From assembly GCA_943704525.1 (NCBI GenBank), contig CALSCQ010000321.1, forward strand, positions 1 to 36,524: 36,524 nt of DNA, written 5' to 3'. The stretch comes from Pigoraptor vietnamica (Eukaryota > Opisthokonta > Filasterea). Each line of letters starts with the position of its first letter. Within the stretch, counting starts at the first letter, position 1. The notes below the pieces were generated by a model that was not told the DNA's origin, searched no databases, and saw nothing but the letters and a program-made list of their open reading frames with translations. Position numbers and translations under genes: made by a program. This document shows, piece after piece, positions 1-10,737 of the stretch.

Positions 1-200
1 GGGGGGGTGGCGGTTGTTTTGGGCGGCAGGTGCCGTGTTCTGAGTTTGGAGGTAGTGTCTCTTCTCGTCCGTCTGGGTTGTTTCAATGTTTTTTCTTTAT
101 TGTGGAGGATGAAGGGGGGAGGGGGAAGCGCACGAGTGGACAGCCCGTGGTCCAACATGCCGTGCCTGTGGGTGACCCCCTTCCCCTTGGCCGTTCGCAG

Positions 201-810
201 CAAATCATCCAGCAGCAGGACCACGAGCTCGAGCAGATCAGCAACACACTCGGCCGCGTCAAGGACATCTCGCTCAAAATTGGCGACGAGCTCGACGCCC
301 AGGACCAGTGGGTGCCTGCACGTCTCTTGTTGCTGCTCCTGCTGCTGTGTGTGTTGTGGTGTGACGTGCATGGTGTGTGCGCGCCCGTGCGCGTGTGTGT
401 GCATTCAGATGCTTATGTGCCCCCTCAATCCATGCAGGCTTATCGACGACCTCGACCAGCACGTGGACAACACATCGTCGCGTCTCCAGCAGTTGATCCA
501 GAAGGTCGAAAAAGTCTCGCGCGCAACCAGTGGTGAGTTGTTGTTTGTGAGCGAAATGCGTGTGCCTTTGCGGTGTGTGCTTGTGCATTTTTAAGTGCGT
601 TTGCGCGTGTGATGGGTGCGCGTACGTGTACGTGTATTCGTACGTGTACGTGTGTTGCTGCATCTCGTGCATCGCTGTGCCCGTACCTGCCCCGCGTACT
701 CTGACATTCAGTCTCCCGCAACCCCCTTCGCAGACGGCAAGCAGATGTGCTGCATTGTCGTTCTTCTTATTGTGCTCATCGTGATTATCGTCCTCATCGT
801 CGAACTCTAA
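201..810 (+). CDS. Syntaxin-6-type Qc-SNARE, C-terminal part (5' end outside window)
   Basis: Membrane-fusion SNARE of the syntaxin-6/Tlg1/SYP61 type, which acts at the trans-Golgi and endosomes. Three coding exons are visible: 201-307, 438-532 and 734-810. They join in phase through introns with GTGGGT and GTGAGT donors. The joined product reads from QQIIQQQDHELEQ through the SNARE heptads to a hydrophobic tail and ends IVLIVEL. The zero-layer glutamine lies in DAQDQLIDDL. The stretch KVSRATSDGKQMCC before the anchor closely follows the syntaxin-6 pattern (KVS-MTSD--QWC), which is why I prefer syntaxin-6 to syntaxin-8. One C-terminal membrane anchor of about 20 residues makes it tail-anchored, and the CC pair before it may be acylated. 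The N-terminal habc-like domain and start codon must lie upstream; 1-200 reads as intron ending in a CAG acceptor. Family call is confident; the subtype slightly less so. Confidence 0.85.
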
Positions 811-1221
811 AGGCGTTTTCAATCGGTCGCGTGCGTCGCGCTCTCTGCCACATCCCTCACATTCGTCTCTCTATCTTTCGCTGTCTGCCACACGCACACA
901 CCCAACTCTCTTTCTTTCGCTTGCGTGCGTCAGCAGACGTGCGTTTTTGGGAACGTTTGCGTTTGTGGCTTCTCTTCTCGTCTGCGTCGTGCGTTATTGC
1001 CGCTGCGTGCGTTTTGCGTGAATCATGACCAGTTTTACGACAACGCTTGGGCCAATTCTGACAATGTCGTGCTGTGCGTTGATGGGATGTCTGCAGAAGT
1101 GCGCGCAGCACGCACGCACCACACAGTGTGTGTGCGTACGTACGGACATTTCCCGAGTCCAAAAAGATGGAATTCGTTTTGGTATTTTTTTGTTACACTT
1201 TTTGGTTGCAAGACGGGATAG
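811..1221. other. Convergent intergenic spacer
   Basis: This spacer lies between the SNARE stop and the stop of the convergent protease gene. Short open frames on both strands show no family resemblance and no protein-like composition. I see no RNA gene; it probably holds the two 3' UTRs. Confidence 0.6.
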
Positions 1222-1350
1222 CTATCGGTGTGGCGCAAATCCCTTTTGGTTTCCGTCGTCGAGACACGACGAGGCGCTTGAACCAACGCGATACCTGCGT
1301 GGAAAGAGAGTGCGTTGGCAAAATTACTCGACGTGTCACACACACATACA

Positions 1351-1448
<98 letters not shown>

Positions 1449-3650
1449 CGCACCGACCTGTTCAGAATTCGGTTGCGCGACACGAGCTCTTCGCGCGCGT
1501 CAAACACAATGCGATGGCCGTTCGCAGTGTGCAACACGACCATCGGATTATAGGTGTGGCGGCTCGCCTGCGCACCATAACAAGGGGGTTTTCAATAAGA
1601 TGAGACAACCAGCCCACGCAATGGGTGCACACACGGCGTGACGCGCTTATTCCCACACGTGTGTGACAATAGTGTCTAAAGACGCAACGTCGACGCAAGG
1701 CCTGATGTCTGTTCCCACACAGCGCACAAAGCAACTCGATTACAGAAACGAATGGGTAAGAAGCGCGATGTGCCCCATGGAAATTCACGGACCTCATTGA
1801 CCATGCGCACGAAGGACGTCATGTCCACAACGGGCTGCCCGTTGACGGCGACTATCACTTGGTTCGCCAAGCCTGCGGGTGGGGTGAGGCGAGGGAGCGA
1901 GTCAACACGAGGTGTGGCGCCTCGAGCGTGTGTGGTGACACGCCGCACACACACCTTCGTAGCCGACATTGATGTCGTCCGCGAGCACCTGCGTGAGCAC
2001 GACAATCTCCCTCCGCGCGACCGACGGCGTGTTCTGCTGGTACAGGTTCAGCAGTTCCACGGGCGCATCCCCCTGCCACTTGTCGCCCCACGTCATGAGA
2101 AAATTGCGGGACAGGGGCTGCATGACGAGACCGCCGTAGATGAAATACGGCGGAGACACGTCGTACTGGTCGTAGGGGACAAGGTTCGTCGGTGCACGCA
2201 GCGTCGCTTGCACAACCTCCACGCGCCCCTCGCGCGATATCCGCATGCTCACGTCCTCCCCCACAAACTTGGCGTGCGCAAGCACCTCAAAGTTCGCCTG
2301 GTACCACCGCTTTCCCGAGCGAGCGTGCGATGTCGCGGTCCGCCCGTGCGAAAAGAGAGACGTCTGCATCGATCCCAGTGTCCTGTGCTCCGAGGCGCCG
2401 TAGTTGACCGACCCAGAGGGAATGCGCACGCTGCCGTTGCTCTGTATGCCCACGCCGTCAATCTCCAGCAGCACGTCGCCGGGCCGCAGCACGCGGTCGC
2501 ACGTGTTTCCGCAGAGGACCTCCGTGACGAGCACGCCGCCGTGGCACTCCTCCGGTATGCGCAGGTGCCGACGGAGGGCGAGGTTTTCGAGGTTTTGCAC
2601 GCGGAGGCCAAAGGACGGGAAACCCGCGTAGTTGCCGCGCTCTGCGCCGCACAGAAAGTGCTGGATGACCGGCGAAGGCACGATTTCGCCAATAGAGTCT
2701 GCGTTGTCTACGATTTGGAAAGCGATTCCGACGATCTTTCCGTTCTTGAAAACAGGTCCGCCGCTGTTGCCTGTTGGGGTCGGCGCGAAGGAGAGAGGGG
2801 AAGAAGGCATCGTCGTGTCAGTAAATGGCCTGCTACAACAAAACGTGCAGATGTCAGGGTTTAGTGCTGACGCACCGTTAGTGATGGCGGCGTCGACGGA
2901 CACGGCGAGGAGCTGTCGCCGCGAGTGGCTGTACTGCTGCACTTCCACGCGCGATACGACGCCCTCCGTAATAGCCACTGGAGAACGCAGGACATATCAG
3001 TCGGCAAGTGGGCCAGTAGCGTACGCAAAAACACCTCCTCCCCCCCCCCCCACACACACACAATTACGCTCGGCATCACCACTGTGGCACCACGAACGCA
3101 AACAACGTCCGCCGTCAATTCGTAAAGCGAATGTCACGAGCTCGAGCACTAACAGCGTGGGCTGCGGCGCGCGGTGCACGCCATGTTGTACATTTTCCCA
3201 CACAGTCGTAGCGCAGCACTCACGCTGATCGCCTCCGATGGGGAACCCGCACACGGACACCTTGTCCCTCAGATTGGGAAGATCCCCAATTTCCACGGGC
3301 GACGTCCCATTCGCAAACTCGGGGTCGTCCACGGAGAGGAGCGCAAGATCGCAGTCGTGGCACACCGTCGACACGCGCGCGACCTTCTTCTTCGTGTCCG
3401 AATCGCCCGTCGCCCGCTGCACCTGCAGGAACGTCCCGTTCGCGACCACGTGCGCGGCGGTGAGGATCTTGCCGCGGCCGATGATCACGCCGGAGCCCGT
3501 TCTCGAGTAGGGATCTGCAATGACGCAGAGGGCGCTCAACAGTGAGATGAAAACAAGAAACGGTTTGAAAGTTTAAGAAAAGCCCATTCCAACGTGCGTG
3601 CGTGCGTGTGTGTGCGTGTGTATATATATATGTGTGTGTGTGTGCGTGTG

Positions 3651-3697
<47 letters not shown>

Positions 3698-4213
3698 GCG
3701 TGTGCGTGTGCGTGTGCGTGTGCGTGTGCGTGTGCGTGTGCGTGTGCGTAATGGGCGCGCGCGCGCGCGTGTGTGTGTGTGTGCATGCGAATGCGTGTCG
3801 TGCGGCATCAACCGCTTGCCATGTCGCAGCAGATCATTGGGATCATTATACCACATTTCACCCACACTGCGCTTGCCATGGGCAGTCGTAGTCGGGGTCT
3901 TGGCACGTCGCGATGACCTTCACAACGGACTCCTCCAAAGTGCTGTCGCGCGTCGAATTGTTGTGCAATTCTATGTGTATCCATTGGGCCAGTCAGACGT
4001 AAAATAGTGTGCGACAGGAGGCACACGCGCTCACACACACACACACACACACACACGCAACACACGCACACACACACACACGCACGCATACACACGCACA
4101 CACGCACGCACACACGCACGCACGCACGCACACACACACACACACACATGCACACACACACACACACACACGCACACACACACACACGCACACACACACA
4201 CGCACACACACAC

Positions 4214-4255
<42 letters not shown>

Positions 4256-4425
4256 GCCATTGCTTTCGCGCACGCACCTTCATCCGTCTTCGCTTTCGGG
4301 CGCAAATGAAAGTGGCGCGACGCAGCGAGCGGTTGCGACAGACGAGCGCTGAGAGCGCAAGAGCGCACGCACGGCGCCGCACGTAGGCCCATAAAAGCCC
4401 TGAGCGCACTGCGCAGCATCTTCAA
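1222..4425 (-). CDS. DEG9: DEG9-type (HtrA/Do-like) serine protease, probably mitochondrial
   Basis: ATP-independent serine protease of the HtrA family, plant DEG9/Do-like-9 branch. Eight exons on the minus strand: 4425-4278, 3970-3866, 3514-3224, 2977-2876, 2770-1955, 1872-1793, 1567-1458, 1294-1222. All phases close, giving 574 residues. The catalytic triad is visible: His about 106 (TAAHVV), Asp about 140 (CDLALL), Ser about 218 (GNSGGPV). Other DEG9-like landmarks are SVVKVIATCQDPDYDCPWQ before the protease domain, GFPIGGDQ, a PDZ-like stretch around RPGDVLLEIDGV, and a second C-terminal PDZ-like region (NQVIVAVNGQPV, then ILNRYRV). The first ~45 residues (MKMLRSALRAFMGLRAAP) are rich in Arg, Ala and Ser with no acidic residue, as in a mitochondrial presequence; targeting is inferred. 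Introns 1, 2 and 7 hold long GT/CA microsatellites. The least certain junction is intron 6 (donor GTCCGT). The gene diverges from the EEIG1-like gene upstream. Confidence 0.88.
1336..1447. repeat. (CA)n microsatellite in DEG9 intron 7
   Basis: An almost pure CA tract of about 110 bp, reading GT on the gene's coding strand. It lies wholly inside the intron between exons 1458-1567 and 1222-1294. Confidence 0.95.
3590..3750. repeat. Compound TG/TA/TGCG microsatellite in DEG9 intron 2
   Basis: A mixture of TG, TA and TGTGCG runs on the plus strand, so it reads CA on the gene's sense strand. This is one of the few intronic repeats here in that orientation. It lies within intron 3515-3865. Confidence 0.92.
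4029..4252. repeat. (CA/CGCA)n microsatellite in DEG9 intron 1
   Basis: About 220 bp of CA with interspersed CGCA units, reading GT/GTGC in the sense of the gene. It separates the presequence exon (ending at 4278) from exon 2 and sits close to the splice donor at 4277. Confidence 0.95.
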
Positions 4426-4966
4426 ACACGCGAACAGGCGCCAGTGCAGAGGACTTCATCGACGTCTCGCTCAGATTGGAATGTGATGCGCGCGAGTGCG
4501 CGATTGTAAGTTCGGCGCGCAAGCTATTGAGTTCGGACAGCAACACAGCTGACAGAAACACTCCGAGACGACGCCGAGAGCACACGTTCTGCAATACGAG
4601 CGGCGAGAAATCGGTGCATCGCCTGCGATTGCGACAGAAGAGAAGCAGGTCGCGGCGGGCTGTGCGGCGTTGTCAACGACTTCGCGGTTTGACACTGCGT
4701 AACCCCCACCACACCCTGCATGTAAACAGACCCGAAACCCTCACCTTTACTTCCATTTCACAGGCCACGTATACCCACCGTACCCCACACATGGCTACGT
4801 CGGTTGTGGGCACGTCTCAACACTGCGCACACAGCCGTTGAAACGCATGGAAAACGTACAGAGACTGAACGTCGTCTGCGTGTGGTGTGCACGCACATGT
4901 GCGTGGCTGCGTGTGTGTGCGCGTGCTGTTCAATTTGTGCCGGGGGCTTCGGAATAACGGGCGAGA
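4426..4966. promoter_or_regulatory. Shared intergenic region between divergent DEG9 and EEIG1 genes
   Basis: This 541-bp gap separates the two start codons and must contain both promoters and leaders. No clear TATA or CCAAT element stands out. Open frames here are short and family-free. Confidence 0.45.
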
Positions 4967-6407
4967 ATGAGTCGCAAGTTCCAGGTGCATCTCAGCCTCA
5001 ACAGCCTCTCGTCGATCCCCTTTGTCAATGGCATCCTCTTCGCAAAGCTCAAGTTGAAGGAGGGCGGAAAGCTCACCGCGCTCTCCTCGAGGTGCGTGCT
5101 TGTGCAGTGGCCATCAAGGCATCAACGTGTGGCTCACGCCTGCATCTCGCACGCCCGCAGAAAGGAGATTAACAACCACGAGGTTTCATGGAGCGACACG
5201 TTTCCGTTTACTGTCAAAATATCGTCGCAAAAGGACACGCTCACGCTTGAAGGCTGCAAGCTGAAGATATCCGTGCGAAAGGTAGGAGTGCACGCGTTGC
5301 TTTTTCGCTCGAGCTGGTCTGCTAGCCTGTGTGTGTGTGCGTGTGCGCGTGCGTGTGCACGGCATTTATGTATTTCTGCGTGCGTGCGTCTCTGTTGGCA
5401 CTCAGCATGCAGACTTCCATGCAACGCGTCGCAGGAGAGCAAGGGAGGCAAGGCATTCGACAAGTTGGGCTATGTCGACGTCAACTTGTCTGAGTTCGCG
5501 GGAAGGGGGAAGACGGAGCGCCGTTACATTCTGGAGGGTTACGAGGGCGAGCGGCGGCGCCAGGACAACTCTGTGCTCAAGATCACCGTCACTATGACGC
5601 TACTCGACGGCGACCCGTGCTTTAAGGCGTGAGTGTCGTTGGATGTGTGGAGAAACAGCAACAAGTGTGAAGCACTTACACGCGCCGCACGCACGCACGC
5701 ACACACACACACACACACACACCCCACACAATGCACACTTATGTGTCATTTCTCACACATGCATACACACGCCCGCGCAGTCCCGTCGCCCCCACGCTCT
5801 CACTCCCGCAAGGCAACGATTCGCTGGCCACCGGCACAGTGGCCATTGCGCGGGACCATTCGGACACGCTCGAGGTCAAGCAGCAAAAGATGAACAACAG
5901 GAGTATCCGCAAAGACAGCTCGCCCCGCTCCTCTTTCAACACAACATACGTACATGCACGCACTCACACGCACGCCGCACAACTCCCGCACTCCGATGTC
6001 CTTGCATTTCGCTGCTTGTGTTCCCTGACTCTTTGCGCCAACAGTGAGCGCTCAAGTCGATCGTTTTCAAAACTACGGCATGGGTGGCACGCTCTCATCC
6101 AAGGTGCGCTTCCAATTGTGATCGGCCTTGCACAACGTCCCATGCGTCGTTGTCGTTGCGTACCTTCTAACAACCCTCCGCTGTTCACACGTCCACTCTC
6201 CAGGGTGCGGGCGACGACCGTCCCGTCGGCGCTGTCATTGAGCGAACGCGCGTCGATGCGTCGGACGTTATCGACGACCTGCTCAAGAGCACGGGCGACT
6301 TGCTGGCCGCTGGCACTGACACCGACGGCGAAGGCACCGAGGAGCCTTCTCTCCGCCTCTACGTCGCACAGGACGGCACGGCGTCTGTAACATCCCGGCG
6401 CCGATAG
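4967..6407 (+). CDS. EEIG1/FAM102-family protein with N-terminal C2 domain
   Basis: Orthologue-like member of the EEIG1/FAM102 (C. elegans sym-3) family, adaptor-like proteins with an NT-type C2 domain. Six exons: 4967-5091, 5161-5281, 5435-5628, 5781-5902, 6045-6103, 6204-6407; 274 residues, all phases closing. The start MSRKFQVHLSLNSLSSIPF leads into the C2 domain with PFVNGILFAKLKL, KGGKAFDKLGYVDVNLSEFAG and RRQDNSVLKITVTM, ending LLDGDPCFK, all characteristic of the family. The C-terminus carries the second conserved block, TRVDASDVIDDLL followed by LRLYVAQDGTASV. The middle linker is short compared with animal members. The exon 4 donor (A then GTATCC) is the only phase-compatible choice I found and is the weakest splice site. 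The gene converges on DPM2 with about 150 bp between stops. It probably works at membranes, by analogy with the family. Confidence 0.86.
5690..5727 (+). repeat. Short CA tract in EEIG1 intron 3
   Basis: CGCA then CA repeats on the sense strand of the gene within intron 5629-5780, an exception to the GT-sense pattern seen in most introns of this window. Confidence 0.85.
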
Positions 6408-6556
6408 CAACGAGCACGTGCGCGAGTGTGGTCGCGCGGAGGGTTCGGGTGTGCGTGTTGTCCACGCACACGACTGTAGCCATAAAAGTAAAAACGCGCA
6501 GGGAGAACGCACGGCGATGACTCTGGTTGGGTTGTTTTCACGCTCGTCTTTATGCC

Positions 6557-7311
6557 TCAGCTTGTCTTCGGTTTCGGTTTGCTGCTGCGCGACATGACGA
6601 CGACAACGAAGATGCCAATCACTGACAGTAGGAAGACGCCAAGAGCGGCCGGCGCAATGATGGCGTACTCGCGAGGGGGGAAATAGTGCTGCAGGGGGTG
6701 TGTGCTGTCGACAAAAGGCTGCGGATAATCGCCGCAGGGGTGAGCTTGCCGCATCACCGTGAACGCAGTGTGATTCAGATAAGAGGGAAACGCAGGTAAG
6801 TGTTGCGAGGGACGGAGGAGAGGTTGGAGGATGTGCGTGGACGTGAGCGAGATATTACTGCGTGATAAGAACAGGGGCATGCAGCTGCGGTTGCGGCACG
6901 AGCGCTTGCCACACATGCCGTCCCCACAACGGCCCACTTCCACGAGCGCTTTGCCAAACATGCCGTCCCCACAACGGCCCACTTCCACACACCAATGCAA
7001 GCACCCAGAGGGTGTAGTACACGAAGATGACAAGGCTCAATCCGAGGAAGGCGCCGCCCACGAGACGGTCTTGTGCCGTTGCCTGTGCATGAACACATTT
7101 GGAAAATGCTTCGTCAGCACGCAAGTTCGACGAACTCGCACGCACACGCGTGGCAGACGTAACTCACGTACACAACGCACATAGCAATACAAACAGCACG
7201 TATTCGAACACACACACGCACACACACACAACACACACACACACACACAGAACACAAACACACACACACACACGCATACACACACACACACGCGCACACA
7301 CACACACACAC

Positions 7312-7345
<34 letters not shown>

Positions 7346-7403
7346 GCGCGCGCGCTTCGCACTCGCGCCTTCATGCACAGCGCGCAACGTGCAAGCGTAC
7401 CAT
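6557..7403 (-). CDS. DPM2: DPM2, dolichol-phosphate mannosyltransferase regulatory subunit
   Basis: Small ER membrane subunit that stabilises the dolichol-phosphate-mannose synthase complex, which supplies mannose for N-glycans, GPI anchors and O-mannosylation. Three exons on the minus strand: 7403-7401 (ATG only), 7082-6993, 6718-6557. The product is 84 residues, the same length as human DPM2. It begins M then ATAQDRLVGGAFLGL (human starts MATGTDQVVG) and continues with VIFVYYTLWVLALPFVDS and HYFPPREYAIIAP. Two membrane helices and a basic tail (RSSKPKPKTS) match the family. Exon 1 is inferred: the acceptor before GCAACG is clear, the family requires a Met immediately before ATA, and the nearest suitable upstream ATG is followed directly by a GTACGC donor. 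The introns are about 318 and 274 bp; the first contains a CA microsatellite and the second a tandem duplication. Confidence 0.88.
6892..6985 (-). repeat. Two-copy tandem duplication of about 45 bp in DPM2 intron 2
   Basis: In the sense of the gene, a unit beginning GAAGTGGGCCGTTGTGGGGA occurs twice head to tail, with one substitution and one single-base length difference. Confidence 0.85.
7209..7354. repeat. (CA/CGCA)n microsatellite in DPM2 intron 1
   Basis: About 145 bp of CA with CGCG and CGCA interruptions, reading GT in the sense of DPM2. It follows the splice donor at 7400 within about 50 bp. Confidence 0.93.
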
Positions 7404-8755
7404 TCTGTTAATATGATACAAAACTTGGCATGAACTATTTTTTTTTTTGCGAATCTTCTGTTCTTGTGTTGGTGTTCTAAAATTCTCGTTGGTCAGCTGT
7501 GATGGCAGTCGGTTTGTCGATGGGTGAGGGTTAGCTAGGGTGAGGATTTCCCTACGTCATGCCTTACTGCTTCGGTCTGCCCTCGTAGTCCAACTGAAGG
7601 CTTGCAATTGCGACAGTAGTGCCTCATGGCTCTGTAGTGGCCACAAATCCGGCTTCAGTACAGACTGGCTGTACACTGATGCACTGCCCGGGCGTTCGTC
7701 CTTCACTATCAGTGTATAGAAGTAGCACACAGTGACTGAGCATCAGCATTGACTGAAGGATGAGGGCTCCGAGAATGCGTATGTCAGCTGCAAGCCGCTC
7801 AGCCACTGCCGAGGCCACTGCATAGCATCAGCCGCTTCAGTGACGGGGAGCCGCCGGCCGCGACTGGGATGCCGACATGAGGCTTGAGCGTATTTCATTG
7901 TGGTTCAGTGTAAATAGGACTCGAGTACCATGTCAGTTTTGAACGCCGTCAGACGCCGTGGCGTAACAGGATGTTCCGCATGTCAGAGCACTGATTTTTG
8001 AGATGTTCCACTTTGCCATAAGCCACTGCGCAAACGGCGAGCACGTGTCCGCTAACATCCACCCTTCGCGGGCGCCCCAGTGACCCTTCAGCCAGCCAAT
8101 GAGCGACGACCAGACAGATGGACGAAGCGGTTTATTAACAGCCAATGGGACGCAAGGGAATCCACTCACTATGGCAGACTGTGGGGTCACGGGATGTGCG
8201 TTTTTCCGCATCATGTTACTTGTCTGGACTTTTAGCCACTCCGAAATAAGGGAATTCTTCGAATTTTCAGGACCATAGGTGGTTATAAAAGGGACATATT
8301 ATATTAATTTGGGAAAGAAGCGTCAGCAATTTATTGTGCAAGCTTCCCCATTGGCTGGTTGTTGTATGTATACTGACTTGCGAAGTCTCACCATACATCT
8401 CACTACAGCGTCATTAGTTTGATATTAAATTTCACTTTTATAATAATTACGTACATAATTACATGAAAAAATCGACTACAGTCACTTCAATTAGCCAAAT
8501 TCGTTTGGGTTCAGAGGGTCATGTGAGACGTCTTCAACATTCTATGCGCGCCACGCGATACAGAAACGTCAGCGAACACAACTGCTCTGTGGCTGTGCAT
8601 CGCCTCGATTCAATCAAAGTCACCCTTCTCGCAATCCATTTCAACGAGACGCTCGCGGTGAAGTCTCGCGCGTCCCGTTCGAATTCCACGCCATACGTTG
8701 CAGTGGTTGCATCCGCGTGGGAATTTTTTTTTGCACGTGGTGCCAGTCGTGAATC
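7404..8755. other. AT-richer intergenic spacer upstream of the CD36-like gene
   Basis: A 1.35-kb region without a convincing gene, noticeably richer in A+T than its surroundings. Short open frames (for example 7933-8214 minus) have no recognisable family. Three CCAAT-type motifs and one TATA-like box lie at 8094-8355 and may belong to the promoter of the downstream gene. I see no RNA gene or mobile-element ends. Confidence 0.5.
8284..8291 (+). promoter_or_regulatory. TATA-like box with CCAAT motifs nearby
   Basis: TATAAAAG occurs at 8284. GCCAAT motifs lie at 8095 and 8141 on the plus strand, with an ATTGGC (reverse CCAAT) at 8350. The grouping resembles a polymerase II promoter for the CD36-like gene starting at 8756, which would leave a leader of roughly 440 bp. 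This rests on motif appearance only. Confidence 0.3.
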
Positions 8756-10737
8756 ATGAGCGCCGACGATCTGAAGGTGGCGCCACGGCGCCGGTGCTGC
8801 AACTGCACGTTGTTGCGCGCGGGCATCGCCCTTTTCATCGTGGGCGCGACCTCGCTTGCCCTCGGCCTTGCGACGCCGACGATTATGCACAAGGTTATCA
8901 ACGACCAGCTTGACGATGTGGGTTTCGCTGCTGCAGACGCGTTGTTCTGATGAATCTCGTGCCAGTATTGCGTTTGTGGCCATTGAGCGTGTTTTCCTAT
9001 GTTGTATCGCTGACCGTTTCGCTATTCTGTTCGTGTTTTAGGGTCTCCGCCTCGACACGGGCGACTCGCAGCTCTTCTCGCAATGGCAGAGCAGCGAGAA
9101 GATCCCCATCTACATGCGCTATTACGTCTTCAACTTGACGAACCCCGAGGAGTTCCGCGCGGGCGCGCCTGCCGTTCTCAAGGAGTTTGGACCCTACACG
9201 TACAAGTGAGTAATTGGATGCACTGATTCGGCTCAATGTGACACTGCGGTCTTCCACCATGTGAGCTGACTCTGTCACCCACAGTGAAATGCGCGTCAAG
9301 TTCGACATCTGGTTCAACGTCGATCGCAGCCAAGTGCGCTACAAGCAACACCGCACGTACACGTTTGCTCCGGAGCTCTCGATTGGCAACGACAAGGTGG
9401 ACCGCTACACGTTCGTCAACGTTCCGGTCGTGGTGAGTCGTCAATGGCAGCTGCCTTCGTACCGGACTCTCCGTCAATGCTATGCAGCGATTTTCTGCGC
9501 GCGTTTTTTTTAGAAGCAATAATCGACTGACGAGGCGCAAAATTTCTCTCCGCAGACGTTCGCCCAGCAGCTCGCGAGCCTCGGCGCCGTCCCCGGCTTC
9601 ATTCTCGACGAGATTCTCAAGCTCGTGATGAAGGAGGCGTTTACGACGGTGCGCACTGTCAACGAGATTCTCTGGGGCTACGAAGACACGATGCTCAAGG
9701 ACCTCATGGCCCTCGAGAAGACGCTCGGCCTTTCGCTCGGCATCGTCACACCGATCTTTGGACTTCAGACGAACGACAGCATGCCGGACTGGACGAACGA
9801 CTCAATGGTTTACACGGGCCAGTACGAGATCAACAACGTCGCCGTCATGACGCAGTGGGACGGCAAGGTGACGCTGCCCTACTGGGGCTCGATCTACGCC
9901 AACATGATCAACGGCACCGACGGCTACCAGTTCCACCCGGACATCAAGGACGACGAGGTGCTCCCCGTGTTCGTCGACGACCTCTTCCGCTCGGCGTATC
10001 TCGAGCACACGGCCGACGTGAAGGTGCAGGGCATCACTCTCAAGCGCTTCCAGATCAAGCGGTCGCTTCTCGCCAACGCCCAGGAGGACCCCGACGCCGC
10101 CGCCTTTTACGCGTTTGGTCCCAGCGGCGTGCTCAACTTGACGTCGGCGACGGGCGGTCCGATCTTCGTAACCAAGCCGCACTTTCTCGACGCCGACCCC
10201 TTCTACATTTCGAACACGCAGGGCCTCACGCCCCAGAAGATGATTCACGACACGTGGCTGGACATCGAGCCGGTGAGTCATTGTTCGCCTTGCGCCTCCT
10301 ATTTCTTCTAGTGAAGTATGTGCTCAATCGTCTAACACCCCCTTTCTCCTCTTCGTTCGCAGATTACCGGCGCGACGATGAACGCGGCCAAGCGGCTCCA
10401 GATCAACGTGCGCACGGAGCCTTCGGCGCACATTGAAATTGTCGGTCCCAACGTCCGCACGATGCTCGTGCCGCTTATCTGGGGCGAAGAGGCAGCGACG
10501 ATCACGCCGAGCCTCGCGTCGGACTTCAAGCAGCAGGTGTACCTCCCGATCAACGTGGGGAAGGGGCTGAACATTGCTGGGATTGTCGTCGGCGCTCTCG
10601 GTCTCGCGGCGTCGTTGATCGTGCTCGCCCGCTACTTCTACCTCAAGCGCAAGCACCGTCTTGATCCCGAGCGCTCGTCTCTCATTGGTGCCGACAACAC
10701 GTACGAGACCCTCCCTGGAGGCGATGGCTACCTGTGA
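8756..10737 (+). CDS. CD36/LIMP-2 family scavenger-receptor-like membrane protein
   Basis: Type-III membrane glycoprotein of the CD36/SCARB family, which binds lipids or lysosomal partners with a large lumenal domain between two membrane helices. Five exons: 8756-8917, 9042-9205, 9285-9432, 9556-10272, 10363-10737; 521 residues. Family landmarks include IYMRYYVFNLTNPEEF, KEFGPYTYNE, RTVNEILWGYED, YANMINGTDGYQFHP, a DLFRSAY block, TWLDIEPITGATMNAAKRLQ and VPLIWGEEA. The N-terminal cytosolic tail has CCNC next to the first helix, a possible palmitoylation site as in CD36. The C-terminal tail (after KRKHRLDPERSSLIGAD) holds an ERSSLI acidic dileucine motif, close to the LIMP-2 signal, and a YETL tyrosine motif, so a lysosomal or endosomal location is likely. 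Several N-glycosylation sequons are present. Oddly, the ectodomain contains no cysteine at all. Confidence 0.92.

Noticed and set aside
4007-4309. Open frames of alternating His-Thr or Cys-Val in CA/GT tracts
   Set aside because: Pure translation of microsatellites lying inside introns.
7933-8214. Minus-strand 93-residue open frame in the AT-rich spacer
   Set aside because: No recognisable motif, no supporting splice or start context, and CCAAT-like elements lie within it.
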